Shown: positions 15,846-26,100 of the stretch, one piece after another | Layout: the number at the start of each line of letters is the position of its first letter | Position numbering within the stretch: position 1 is the first letter of the stretch | From: Ruthenibacterium sp. | Lineage (GTDB): Bacteria > Bacillota > Clostridia > Oscillospirales > Ruminococcaceae | Length of the DNA: 59,107 bases | Assembly: GCA_020025255.1 (NCBI GenBank) | Contig: JAHHSK010000002.1 | Span: 1-59,107, forward strand | Reading direction: 5' to 3' | Position numbers and translations under genes: made by a program | The notes under the pieces: generated by a model | Seen by the model: the letters and a program-made list of their open reading frames with translations, nothing else | The model's database searches: none | Told to the model about the DNA's origin: nothing

Positions 15846-17291
15846 TTACAGGGTATCGATTGCCTTGAGCATCATTTCCCGCAGGATCGCAGGGTTGCCC
15901 TGCCCCTTGGAAGCCTTCATGCACTGGCCGACCAAAAAGCCGACAACATTTGTTTTTCCGCTCTTATAATCAGCGATTGCCTTCGGGTTATTCGCAAGAA
16001 CCTCCTGCACAATCGCTTCCAGTGCGCTTGAATCACTGATTTGTGCAAGACCTTTTTCTTTTACAACCTCCTGCGGTGCCACATCTTTTTCAATGATGCA
16101 ATCCAGCACCGTCTTGGCTGCCGTATTCGAGATCGTCCCCTTTTCGATCAAGGTAATCATCTCTGTGAGATTTTCCTTTGTCAATGCGGTATCGTCGATT
16201 TCGATGCGCCGTTCGTTCAGTATCTTTGCAATATCCCCAATCATCCAGTTGCAGATCAGCTTTGTATCACATTTGCCAAGCTTTACGCAGGAATCGAAGA
16301 ATTCCGAACGCGCGCGGTTGGATGCAAGCAGCTCTGCGTCAACCGGCTGAAGTTTATAATCCTTTACATAGCGAAGCGTTTTTGCCACCGGCAGCTCGGG
16401 GATCGAATCCTTCAGCTCCTGGACATGTGCTTCACTGACTTCAAACGCCAATAGATCCGGTTCCGGGAAATAACGGTAATCCTGTGCGTCCTCTTTCGTT
16501 CGCAGCACAAAGTTTACGCCCTTTGCATCATCCCAGCGCCGTGTTTCCTGCTCTATAACGCCGCCGTTTTCCAATACTTCGATCTGACGGTTTGCTTCAT
16601 ATTGAATGGCACGATATACCGCACCGAAGCTGTTGACGTTCTTCATCTCGGTACGGGTTCCGAATTTCGTCTGTCCGCGCGGGCGCACCGAAACATTCAC
16701 GTCTGCACGCACACTGCCTTCCTGCATCTTGGCATCGGAAATGCCCAGATAAAGCAGGATATTGGTAATGGCTTCCATGTACATTTTGGCTTCCTCTGCG
16801 CTGCGAAGATCCGGCTCGGAAACAATTTCGATCAGCGGAACACCGCAGCGATTGTAATCCGCCAGAGTGCCATCAAACGAATCATCCCGAATCAGCTTGC
16901 CCGCATCTTCCTCGATATGGATCCGTGTAATGCCGATGCGGCGCACCTGTCCATCCATAAGGATATCAATCGATCCGTTTTCACACAGCGGAATGTCAAA
17001 CTGGCTGATCTGGTACGCTTTGGGCAGATCCGGATAGAAATAGTTTTTGCGATCCGTCTTTGTCACACGGTTGATTTTGCAATTCAGCGCATGACCCATT
17101 TTGATTGCATAATCGACTACCTGCTTATTCAGCATCGGCAGCGTACCCGGCATACCCATGCACACCGGACAGCACAGGGTATTGACTTCTGCACCGAAAG
17201 CGTTTTTGCAGCTGCAGAAAATCTTTGTCTCTGTGCACAATTCCGCATGCACCTCAAGACCGACTATTACTTCATAATCTTCTCTGTTCAT
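15846..17291 (-). CDS. gatB: Asp-tRNA(Asn)/Glu-tRNA(Gln) amidotransferase subunit B
   Basis: Subunit B of GatCAB, which activates Glu-tRNA(Gln) or Asp-tRNA(Asn) with ATP so that ammonia from GatA can convert it. The 481 residues match the family length. The N-terminus EDYEVIVGLEVHAEL is the conserved GatB signature, with a zinc-binding Cys cluster following (FCSCKN and CPVCMGMPG), the PDLPKAYQISQFDIPL motif and a C-terminal YqeY-like helical tail domain. It is last in the gatC-gatA-gatB operon, four bases after gatA. Its presence implies that this organism makes Gln-tRNA and/or Asn-tRNA indirectly. Confidence 0.98.
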   Translation of the reverse strand: MNREDYEVIVGLEVHAELCTETKIFCSCKNAFGAEVNTLCCPVCMGMPGTLPMLNKQVVDYAIKMGHALNCKINRVTKTDRKNYFYPDLPKAYQISQFDIPLCENGSIDILMDGQVRRIGITRIHIEEDAGKLIRDDSFDGTLADYNRCGVPLIEIVSEPDLRSAEEAKMYMEAITNILLYLGISDAKMQEGSVRADVNVSVRPRGQTKFGTRTEMKNVNSFGAVYRAIQYEANRQIEVLENGGVIEQETRRWDDAKGVNFVLRTKEDAQDYRYFPEPDLLAFEVSEAHVQELKDSIPELPVAKTLRYVKDYKLQPVDAELLASNRARSEFFDSCVKLGKCDTKLICNWMIGDIAKILNERRIEIDDTALTKENLTEMITLIEKGTISNTAAKTVLDCIIEKDVAPQEVVKEKGLAQISDSSALEAIVQEVLANNPKAIADYKSGKTNVVGFLVGQCMKASKGQGNPAILREMMLKAIDTL

Positions 17292-17295
17292 TATC

Positions 17296-18744
17296 TTACA
17301 GCTCCTTTACCGCAAAACCGCCCTTGGCTGTTTCATAAGTTTTTGCAACGCCCAGCAGCTTTGCTTCACTGAATTTCGGTCCGATCAGCTGCAAGCCGAT
17401 CGGCAGGTTTCCTTCGCCGAAACCGCATGGAACGCTGATGCCGGGCAATCCCGCAATATTAACCGTGACTGTGCACACATCCGATGCATACATTTCAACC
17501 GGATCGTTCATTTTTTCTCCAAGCTTGAATGCCGTGGAGGGGGTTGTCGGTGTTGCGATCACATCACATTTTTGAAAGGCTTGTTCAAATTCGGCTCCGA
17601 TCATGCGCTGCACCATTTTTGCGCGCTTATAGTATGCATCATAGTACCCGCTGGAAAGCACATAGGTGCCCAGCATGATGCGGCGCTTTACTTCCGCGCC
17701 AAAGCCCTCACTGCGGGTCGTCAGATACAGCTCATTCAAACTACCCTTTCGATTGCCGGAATACCCATATTTTACGCCATCGTACCGGGCAAGGTTGGAT
17801 GAAGCTTCTGCCGAAGAAAGAATATAGTAGGCACTCAGCGCGTAATCCGTAGAAGGCAGCGAGATTTCCACCACCTCTGCTCCCAGCATGCGCAGTTCTT
17901 CCACGGCTTTTAAAACCGATGTTTTTACCTCTTCGCTGATACCGGAGCCGAAATATTCCTTGGGAATGCCGATGCGCAGACCTTTCACGCCCTCGGTCAT
18001 GCCGGGGAATTGATAATCCCGGCTGGTGGCATCATGGGCGCTGTCTTTTCCGCAGATCGCGCCAAAAAGCATCGCAACATCATCGACCGTGCGGCCAAAC
18101 GGGCCGATCTGATCGAGAGAAGATGCAAATGCGACCAGGCCGAAACGGGAAACTGCCCCATAAGTAGGTTTCAAGCCGACAACCCCGCACAAGCCTGCCG
18201 GGCAGCGAACCGAGCCGCCCGTATCCGAGCCAAGCGAAAGCGGAACCTCACATGCCGCAACGCTCGCCGCACTGCCGCCGGAAGATCCGCCCGGCACACG
18301 GCTTGTATCCCAAGGGTTCTTAGTGGGCTTGAAATGCGAATTTTCGCACGAACCACCCATTGCAAACTCATCCATATTCAGCTTGCCGGGAATAACGGCA
18401 TCTGCCGCCTCCAGCTTATCCATAACCGTTGCATTATACGGCGGAACAAAGTTTTCCAGCATTTTGGAAGCACAGGTCGTTGCAATGCCCTTGGTGCAGA
18501 TATTATCCTTGATGCCCACGGGGATGCCGGCAAGGGCACCGATCGCTTCGCCGCCTGCAATCTTTGCATCTACCGCCTTTGCCTTTTCCCGTGCCGTTTG
18601 CGCCGTTACCGACAGAAATGCATCCACCTGCGGTTCCACTGCTTCAATTCGTGCCAGCGTATCATCCAGAATCTCGCACGCACTCACTTCTTTGCTGCGC
18701 AGAAGCTTGGACAGCTCGGCAGCGGATTTTTTATACAATTCCAT
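17296..18744 (-). CDS. gatA: Asp-tRNA(Asn)/Glu-tRNA(Gln) amidotransferase subunit A
   Basis: Glutaminase/amidase subunit that frees ammonia from glutamine and channels it to GatB. The amidase-signature triad is intact: K79 (GIPVGIKDN), S154 (GGSSGGS) and S178 (GSDTGGS), at the same positions as in characterised GatA. Length 482 is typical. It lies between gatC and gatB on the minus strand with short gaps (15 and 4 bases). Confidence 0.98.
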   Translation of the reverse strand: MELYKKSAAELSKLLRSKEVSACEILDDTLARIEAVEPQVDAFLSVTAQTAREKAKAVDAKIAGGEAIGALAGIPVGIKDNICTKGIATTCASKMLENFVPPYNATVMDKLEAADAVIPGKLNMDEFAMGGSCENSHFKPTKNPWDTSRVPGGSSGGSAASVAACEVPLSLGSDTGGSVRCPAGLCGVVGLKPTYGAVSRFGLVAFASSLDQIGPFGRTVDDVAMLFGAICGKDSAHDATSRDYQFPGMTEGVKGLRIGIPKEYFGSGISEEVKTSVLKAVEELRMLGAEVVEISLPSTDYALSAYYILSSAEASSNLARYDGVKYGYSGNRKGSLNELYLTTRSEGFGAEVKRRIMLGTYVLSSGYYDAYYKRAKMVQRMIGAEFEQAFQKCDVIATPTTPSTAFKLGEKMNDPVEMYASDVCTVTVNIAGLPGISVPCGFGEGNLPIGLQLIGPKFSEAKLLGVAKTYETAKGGFAVKEL

Positions 18745-18759
18745 GTGATATCCCCCTCC

Positions 18760-19029
18760 TTATTCGACCGTCTTCGGAACAACAATGCAGCCTGCTATTG
18801 CCTGCGGCACATTTTTCAGCATCGCATCGCGCGGGTAAGAAGGCTCCACTACATCCTCACGCAGCTGCATCTTGTTTTCCGTATCGATCAGGGTCTTTGC
18901 GTTTTCCACTTCCGGAAGGTGTTCTGTCATGGCAACGATGCGGGAAAGTTCTTTTTCATACTTTTCCACTTCGTCTTCCGGGATTTCCAGCATCGCCAAT
19001 TTTGCGACACGGCGCACATCGATTTCCAT
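18760..19029 (-). CDS. gatC: Asp-tRNA(Asn)/Glu-tRNA(Gln) amidotransferase subunit C
   Basis: Small 89-residue subunit that wraps around GatA and GatB and stabilises the complex. It shows the family pattern: N-terminal VRRVAKLAMLEIPEDEVEKYEKELSRIV and the C-terminal LREDVVEPSYPRDAMLKNVPQ. It is the first gat gene, ten bases after ligA, so the amidotransferase genes may be transcribed with ligA. Confidence 0.96.
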   Translation of the reverse strand: MEIDVRRVAKLAMLEIPEDEVEKYEKELSRIVAMTEHLPEVENAKTLIDTENKMQLREDVVEPSYPRDAMLKNVPQAIAGCIVVPKTVE

Positions 19030-19039
19030 AGTACATTCC

Positions 19040-21040
19040 TCACTTTATCGTTGAATCATAATGAATCATTTCCAAAAATTCCGCTTCGTCAATCACCGGG
19101 ATGCCCAGTGACTGCGCCTTTGTCAGCTTGGAACCGGCCGCTTCCCCCGCCAGCACACAGCTTGTCTTTTTTGAAACAGAGCCCGTTGCCTTTCCGCCGT
19201 TCTGCGCGATCAGGTCTTGTGCTTCCGTTCGCGAAAGCGTGGGCAGCGTGCCCGTGACAACGATCGTTTTCCCGGCAAGGTAATCTGTTTTGCGCGGGCC
19301 GTCATATTCCATTTTTACGCCCGATGCACGCAGGCGTTCGATCAGATCCCGCGTACCCTCTTTTGCAAAGAAATCCAGCACACTCTCGGTCATCACTCCG
19401 CCGAAGCCATCGATCGCGTTGATTTCATCCTCTTTCGCTGTCTGCACGGCTTCCATAGTGCCGAAGCGTTCCGCCAAAAGCGCCGCCGCTTTGCTGCCGA
19501 TATTGCGAATTCCCAGCGCAAACAGCAGCTTATCCAAACCGTTTTGTTTGGAAGCTTCGATAGCTGTCAGCAGATTCTGTGCGGATTTTTCTTTGAATTT
19601 TTCCAGTTCCAGCAGCTGAGGCGCCCTTAGGTCATAGATATCCGCAACGGTTTGCACCAACCCGCGTTCCACCAGCTGCGATGCAACCGCAGGCCCAAAG
19701 CCATCGATATCCATAGCCCCCCGGGCTGCAAAGTGAATGATATTGCGCAATGTTTGCGCGGGACATTCGGGATTTGTGCACCGAAGCGCCGATTCTCCTT
19801 CAAGCCGCGAAACAGGCGCACCGCAGGACGGGCAGTGTTCCGGCATACGAAAAACCTGTGCATCCTGCGCATGCTTTGTAACGGCAACCACTTCCGGAAT
19901 GATATCCCCTGCTTTGCGTACACGGATGGTATCACCGAGCCCGACACCCAACTGGCGGATGAAATCCTCGTTGTGCAGAATGGCACGGGACACCGTGGTG
20001 CCTGCCAGCAAAACCGGCTCAAAAACAGCCGTCGGAGTCAAAACACCGGTTCTTCCAACGGTCACGTCAATTCCAATCAGCTTGGATTCTTTTTCTTCCG
20101 GCGGATATTTAAACGCGATCGCCCAGCGGGGAAATTTGCTTGTGCTTCCCAGTGCATTTCGCTGTGCAAAATCATCCACCTTCACAACCGCGCCGTCAAT
20201 ATCATACGGCAGCGTACCGCGCATTTGCCCGATCTTTTCAATTTCCTTTACAACATCCTCGATATCCGTAAACCGTTCGCGGCGCGGCGAAACCGGAAAG
20301 CCAAGCGATTGCATATAATCCAGGCTTTCCCTGTGTCCGTTCAGTTCTTTGCCTTCAACGCGCTGCAAATTAAACACAAAAAGCGAAAGCCCGCGGCTTG
20401 CCGTTACGCTGCTGTCCTTCTGACGAAGGGATCCGGCTGCCGCATTGCGTGGATTTTTGAACGGCTGCTTTTCACTCAGTTCCTGCTCTTCCACAAGCTT
20501 GAGGAATGCATCATGGGGCATATAGACCTCCCCGCGCACCTCAAGAAATTCCGGTGCGCCTTTCGGAAGCTGCTTTGGGATATCGCGAATGGTGCGCAGG
20601 TTTTCTGTAACATCCTCTCCTACAACACCGTCCCCTCGCGTTGAACCACGCTCAAACACGCCCCTGCGATATTCCAGGCTTATCGAGAGGCCATCGATCT
20701 TTGCCTCTACCACATAACTCGGCCGAATCCCCGCTTCACGCAGACGTTCATCGAAATCGCGGACTTCTTCGATCGAAAACACATCCTGCAAACTTTCCAT
20801 TTTGACTTCATGCGTTACTTTTTCAAACCGGCCGGATGCTGTGCCGCCCACCCGCTGAGTTGGGGATTCCTGCGTCACGAAATCGGGATATTTTTCTTCC
20901 AGCTCTTTCAGTTCCCGTGTAAGGGCATCATATTCGTAGTCGTCCAGCTCAGGGGAATCCATATCATAATACAAATGATTATGGTATTCGATTTTATCTT
21001 TTAGTTCCGCATAGCGCTTCTTTGCCTGTGCAATCCCCAA
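19040..21040 (-). CDS. ligA: NAD-dependent DNA ligase LigA
   Basis: Seals nicks in DNA replication and repair using NAD+. From a TTG start at 21040 the protein has 666 residues, the normal LigA length. Domains in order: Ia domain (NAD-binding YHNHLYYDMDSPELDDYEYD), adenylation domain with nucleophile K114 in AKIDG, OB fold, Cys4 zinc finger (CPSC and CTNPEC), helix-hairpin-helix repeats, and a C-terminal BRCT domain (LAGKTIVVTGTL). The open frame continues 49 codons upstream but into unconserved sequence; AGGTGG precedes the TTG, though its spacing of four bases is short. Downstream gatC follows by ten bases. Confidence 0.97.
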   Translation of the reverse strand: MGIAQAKKRYAELKDKIEYHNHLYYDMDSPELDDYEYDALTRELKELEEKYPDFVTQESPTQRVGGTASGRFEKVTHEVKMESLQDVFSIEEVRDFDERLREAGIRPSYVVEAKIDGLSISLEYRRGVFERGSTRGDGVVGEDVTENLRTIRDIPKQLPKGAPEFLEVRGEVYMPHDAFLKLVEEQELSEKQPFKNPRNAAAGSLRQKDSSVTASRGLSLFVFNLQRVEGKELNGHRESLDYMQSLGFPVSPRRERFTDIEDVVKEIEKIGQMRGTLPYDIDGAVVKVDDFAQRNALGSTSKFPRWAIAFKYPPEEKESKLIGIDVTVGRTGVLTPTAVFEPVLLAGTTVSRAILHNEDFIRQLGVGLGDTIRVRKAGDIIPEVVAVTKHAQDAQVFRMPEHCPSCGAPVSRLEGESALRCTNPECPAQTLRNIIHFAARGAMDIDGFGPAVASQLVERGLVQTVADIYDLRAPQLLELEKFKEKSAQNLLTAIEASKQNGLDKLLFALGIRNIGSKAAALLAERFGTMEAVQTAKEDEINAIDGFGGVMTESVLDFFAKEGTRDLIERLRASGVKMEYDGPRKTDYLAGKTIVVTGTLPTLSRTEAQDLIAQNGGKATGSVSKKTSCVLAGEAAGSKLTKAQSLGIPVIDEAEFLEMIHYDSTIK

Positions 21041-21126
21041 AATACCACCTCTGCCGCATAAAAATTCATTTAATATTATAGCACAAATCCTGCCGGTTGC
21101 ATACCTTGTGCCGCGATAAAATTTAT

Positions 21127-21774
21127 TTAACCGGTACCGGCATAAAATTGCGGCACTTTGCCCACAATAAACACTTTTGCGATGCACACTTCGTTTTCCA
21201 CCGTGATAGAGGATGGATACCCTGGCAGAACCGCACTCATTTCCACAGTGAAATGGAGTGACACACTGTACTGTGACTGATTGATCCCCACATCGTCCAG
21301 GGAATCGACCACAGAACTTTGAACATATGAGGCCGGAACGACCCGCATCGTAATATCCGGCCCTCGCCCCGCCAACACCTGCCAGCCGGAAAGCGTGCCC
21401 AGCGGGATACCGATTTTCTGCTTGGGCAGTTGAGAAAGTCTTTGTGCCACAGCATCTGTCAGCTGTGCTTTGATCCGATTCATGGATGTAGCATCCACTA
21501 CAATCGCGGATACGCTCCCGTCGGGAGTTTTTTCTATTGTAATCAGTGCTTGTTTTTCCGCTGCCAGTTTTTCCATTTTTTCCAAAACCGCTTCATTGAT
21601 GGCTGCAATGGAAATTACGCGGCAGCGATATTGTGCCATTTGAACAATAACCGGCCGCATGGCATGATCGAACAGCAGAAACCCGAAAAAAAAGACAGCA
21701 AAAATGAAAAAAGTACGGGCAATCCACCATTTTTTCCTTTGCATCCGATATCTTGCTTTATGCAACCGCGGCAC
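21127..21774 (-). CDS. yunB: Sporulation protein YunB
   Basis: A 215-residue protein with one N-terminal membrane segment (about 18-37) after a basic leader, and an outside domain matching YunB, a mother-cell sporulation protein in Bacillus. Recognisable stretches include SIAAINEAV, VVDATSMNRIKAQLTDAVAQRL, KIGIPLGTLSGWQVLAGRGPDITMRV and the C-terminal TVENEVCIAKVFIVGKVP. The start is a GTG at 21774 with GAGGGAG upstream. Expression under a sporulation sigma factor is expected, but no convincing sigma-E promoter was found by eye. It sits directly upstream of ligA. Confidence 0.9.
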   Translation of the reverse strand: MPRLHKARYRMQRKKWWIARTFFIFAVFFFGFLLFDHAMRPVIVQMAQYRCRVISIAAINEAVLEKMEKLAAEKQALITIEKTPDGSVSAIVVDATSMNRIKAQLTDAVAQRLSQLPKQKIGIPLGTLSGWQVLAGRGPDITMRVVPASYVQSSVVDSLDDVGINQSQYSVSLHFTVEMSAVLPGYPSSITVENEVCIAKVFIVGKVPQFYAGTG

Positions 21775-21966
21775 AGTATCTCCCTCTTTCCCTGCAAGCT
21801 CTCTGCTATCAGTATATTCCGTTTTTCTGTACTTCGTGTTCGTTTCTGGCAGGGATCCTGTTTTTCATTCCTGTTTTCAAGGCTTGTGCGCAAAAGTGAC
21901 CCACGATGCTTTCCCGCAAAACGGTTTCAAAATGCCGATGCCACACAGCAAACCATTTGAAAAAAA

Positions 21967-22009
21967 GCACCCTACCCATTAAAGCGCATTGCTCTAACGG
22001 GCAGGGTGC
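21967..22009 (-). terminator. Terminator after pfkA
   Basis: Arms GCACCCTACCC (21967-21977) and GGGCAGGGTGC (21999-22009), one mismatch, with a T7 run on the minus strand. The remaining bases up to the yunB start (21775-21966) contain no recognisable feature. Confidence 0.8.
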
Positions 22010-22062
22010 CGTTTACTGCATCTTCTTTTTATCCGATTTTGGTTTTACATCCGAACCTAGGA

Positions 22063-23037
22063 TCAAATCGAAATTGTCGAGCCGATATCCAGCAAGGTGG
22101 TATCAATGGTTTTATACATAGACAAGGCAACCGAAATATCATAATCCACAATGGATTCCGATCTGGTTGCAACCACTCGGTTGAAAATCCCCTTGCTCAG
22201 CAATTCCACTGCATGATAGCCCATACGGCTTGCGGTTACGCGGTCCCGCAGTGTCGGGGAGCCGCCGCGCTGAACATGCCCCAGAACCGTTGCGCGCGAA
22301 TCGATACCGGTGAGCGACTGAATTTCATTGGCAATATCATGTGCTTTGCCGACGCCTTCCGCAACAATGACAATAAAATGCTGTTTGCCCATTTTCTGCG
22401 TCTTTTTCATTTTGAGAATGACATCCCGTTCCAAATCATACGGGACTTCCGGGATCAGCGTAGCAATTGCGCCAACCGCGATACCGGTATTCAGTGCAAT
22501 ATAACCTGCATTACGCCCCATAACCTCAACCACACTGCAGCGATCATGGCTTTGTGTTGTATCACGCAGCTTATCAATCATTTCAACCGCAGTATTCATA
22601 GCCGTATCGTAGCCGATCGTATAATCGCTGCACGCGATATCATTATCGATCGTGCCGGGAAGGCAGACACACGGGATGCCCTGCGCCGCCAAAGCCTTGC
22701 CGCCGCGGAAAGAGCCATCGCCGCCAATGATGACCATTGCATCAATGCCGTTATCACGGCATGCCTGCGCTGCGCGCTTCTGCCCTTCTTCCGTCTTGAA
22801 TTCGAGACAGCGCGCTGTGTACAGGATCGTACCGCCGCGATGAATAATTTCGGAAACGCTGCGCAGATTCATATCAAATATTTCGCCAATCAGCAAACCG
22901 TTATATCCGTGACGAATCCCCTTCACCTGAAAGCCGCGCGAAATAGCAGTACGCACAACCGCACGAATGGCTGCGTTCATGCCGGGCGCGTCCCCGCCAC
23001 TTGTTAAAATACCAATGGTTTTGATCTGGTGTGCCAT
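22063..23037 (-). CDS. pfkA: ATP-dependent 6-phosphofructokinase
   Basis: Commits fructose 6-phosphate to glycolysis. At 324 residues it is a standard short bacterial PfkA. Motifs: GILTSGGDAPGMN (ATP loop, 9-21), GGDGS at 105-109 (the Gly at 108, GGDGS, favours ATP over PPi) and catalytic PGTIDND at 127-133. GAGGGGGG precedes the ATG. It follows dnaE with a 90-base gap containing its own promoter, so it can be transcribed alone and also from the long upstream operon. Confidence 0.98.
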   Translation of the reverse strand: MAHQIKTIGILTSGGDAPGMNAAIRAVVRTAISRGFQVKGIRHGYNGLLIGEIFDMNLRSVSEIIHRGGTILYTARCLEFKTEEGQKRAAQACRDNGIDAMVIIGGDGSFRGGKALAAQGIPCVCLPGTIDNDIACSDYTIGYDTAMNTAVEMIDKLRDTTQSHDRCSVVEVMGRNAGYIALNTGIAVGAIATLIPEVPYDLERDVILKMKKTQKMGKQHFIVIVAEGVGKAHDIANEIQSLTGIDSRATVLGHVQRGGSPTLRDRVTASRMGYHAVELLSKGIFNRVVATRSESIVDYDISVALSMYKTIDTTLLDIGSTISI

Positions 23038-23076
23038 GAAAAAGCCCCCCTCAAATATTCAAACACTCTAGTCCTT

Positions 23077-23105
23077 ATTATAAACAGATGTTGCATCAAA
23101 TTCAA
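23077..23105 (-). promoter_or_regulatory. Sigma-A promoter of pfkA
   Basis: Minus-strand -35 TTGAAT (23100-23105) and perfect -10 TATAAT (23077-23082), 17-base spacer, located in the dnaE-pfkA gap. Confidence 0.82.
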
Positions 23106-23126
23106 GATACTTTGTTAAAAAAATAT

Positions 23127-26100
23127 TTATTTGATCACCACATTCTGCTTTCCGAGGATGCGCTCCAATTCAGAAATCAGCAAATCGGTCTGTGTACACC
23201 AAAGGTTTCGGGGCGCTCGCATTCGCTGTTTTGTATCTTCAAAGTACATATAAACAGGAAATTCCCCTTCAAAAATACTCAGCAGATTTTTCACATCTTC
23301 AAAGGCCTCGCTTTGCATGGAGGAAAGTTTCAGCCATAAGCCGCTATTTGTACTTTTGTTGCTCACCTTTCGTTTTTCCGGCTGGAAGCGTTCAATTTCG
23401 GTAATCTCCTCCGCCACCAGCTTGCTGGGTTCATCTTCCTTATAGGAAACGCGGCCGCGGATCACAACGACCGCATTGTCCCGAATGGATTCCGAGCAAT
23501 CCAAAAGCACCTTCGGGAAGGCGATCACTTCCATGGTGCCGCTCAAATCTTCCACCGTAACAAACGCCATCATCCCACCGGATTTTGTATTGATCGTTTT
23601 CATGCGCACTACCGTACACACAATCGTCACGCGCCGGCCGTCATAATCGGGGGCACTTTCCCCGGTCAGCTTCGAAATGCGGCAATCTGAAATCGTATCG
23701 ATCACTTCACGGTAATGATCCAGCGGATGACCGGAAAGGTACAATCCGCTTACTTCCTTTTCCATTTGCAGCATCACATCATAGGGATATTCTTCCCCCG
23801 AATCCGGCAGTTTATAGGTTTCCTGCGGTGCGGCTGCCTGCCCCGCCATAGCTCCGAAGAAATCGATTTGCCCTTCTACATTTCGGCGCGAATCACTTTC
23901 TATGCTCTTCAAAATCCCTTCCACAGCGTCCAGCATGGAGCGGCGCTTGGCTTCCAAGCTGTCAAATGCACCGCTTTTAATGATGCTTTCCACCGCTCTG
24001 CGGTTGATTTCCGAGCCGTGCAGGCGCTTGCAGAAATCGTATAAGCTGCGATAGGGGCGGTTCCCGCGTTCCCGCACCACCGAGGCAATCAAATTGCGGC
24101 CCACGTTTTTCAATGCAAGCAACCCAAAACGGATATCATTGCCCTCTACAATAAACCCTGCATCGCTTGTGTTGATATCCGGCGGAAGCACGCGGATCCC
24201 CATTCTCTGACATTCGGATGTGTATTCGATAACCTTATCTGTATTTTCAAGCACGCTTGTCAGCAGCGCAGCCATAAATTCGCGCGGATAATGCCGCTTT
24301 AAATACGCCGTCTGATATGCTACCACCGCGTAGCACGTTGCGTGTGCCTTATTGAACGCATAGGACGCAAAGCTTGTCATTTCATCAAAGATCGCATTCG
24401 CTACATCTTCCGGAATCCCATTTGCAACGCATCCGGCGCACTCATGCCCCGGTTCTTTGTTTCCATACACGAAGTGCTGACGTTCCTTTTCCATAACATC
24501 GTGCTTTTTCTTGCTCATGGCACGGCGCACAAGGTCGGCCTGCCCATAGGAAAAGCCGGCCAGCTCCCGGCAGATCTGCATGACCTGTTCCTGATAAACA
24601 ATGCAGCCGTTGGTGACATCGAGGATATGCTCCAGCTGCGGTGTTTTATAACGCACATTTCCCGGATTATGCCGGTTTGCAATATAAGTCGGGATCGATT
24701 CCATAGGCCCGGGACGATACAGTGAGATAATAGCGATGATATCCTCAAGGCTTTTCGATTGCAGGTTTACAATCACCTGCGTCATGCCCGGAGATTCCAT
24801 TTGAAACACCCCGGATGTTTCACCGGCATTCAGCATGCCAAATACCGATTTATCGTCATACGGAATCTGCTCTACCGAAAAATCGGGAACCTTTCGGCGT
24901 ATCATTTGTTCCGCATCATGAATGACGGTAAGCGTGCGAAGCCCCAGGAAATCCATCTTCAGCAGCCCCAATTCCTCAATGCGCGTCATGGTAAACTGGG
25001 TGACCGGATTGCCATCATTGGTAGAAAGCGGGACATAGGTATCCACAGCATCCCGCGTAATCACAACCCCCGCTGCATGCGTAGAGGCATGACGCGGCAT
25101 GCCTTCGATTTTCAACGCGATGCCGATCAGCTCTTTTACCTGCGGATCTGCCTGATAGCGCGCCGCCAGTTCCTTTGAGCTGGAAAGCGCTTTTGTTAAC
25201 GTCATCTTCGGCTCCATGGGCACCAGTTTTGCAATCTCATCCACTGTCCCATACGGCAGGTCCAATACGCGGCCGACATCACGAATCGCAGCGCGGGCAG
25301 CCATGGTTCCAAATGTAACGATCTGCGCAACATGGTCTGCACCATATTTCCGAATCACATAATCAATGACTTCCTGACGCCGTTCATAACAGAAATCGAC
25401 GTCAAAATCCGGCATCGAAACACGTTCCGGATTGAGGAATCGTTCAAACAGCAGATGATATCGGATCGGATCGATATTGGTAATACCCACACAGTACGCT
25501 GCCAAGCTGCCGGCGCCGGAACCGCGCCCCGGCCCGACCGGGATGCCCCGGCTTTTGGCATAACGGATAAAATCGAACACAATGAGATAATAGTTGATGT
25601 AGCCCATGCGGTCAATCACGGAAATCTCATATTCCAGCCGTTCGCGTATTTCCTTGGACACCTGTTCCCCGTAATGACGGATCAGCCCCTCCTGACATAG
25701 CTTTACAAAGTACTCTTTGTTATCCATGCCATCGGGTGCTTCGAAATACGGCAGCTTGGTAACACCAAATTCGAAATCAAAGTTGCACATATCGGCGATC
25801 CGGTTCGTATTTTCACACGCTTCCGGCCACGCCCGGAACAGATCGTACATTTCCTCTGTGCTTTTGACATAAAATTCATCCGTACCAAATTCCAGCACAT
25901 CATCATCGTTCACCGTTTTATTGGTTTGGATGCAGATCAGAATGCGCTGCATTTTGGAATCTTCTTTTGTAAGATAGTGCGAGTCATTTGTTGCCACAAG
26001 CGGAATCCCGGTTTCACGCGAAAGCCGGACAAGCTGTGGCAGCACGGCACGCTGTTCTTCCAGGCCATGATCCTGAAGTTCAATATAGTAATTCCCACGG

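Noticed and set aside
18010..19257. 415-codon plus-strand open frame across gatA, gatC and the ligA end
   Set aside because: It crosses three recognised genes on the other strand, including the gatA triad region; shadow frame.
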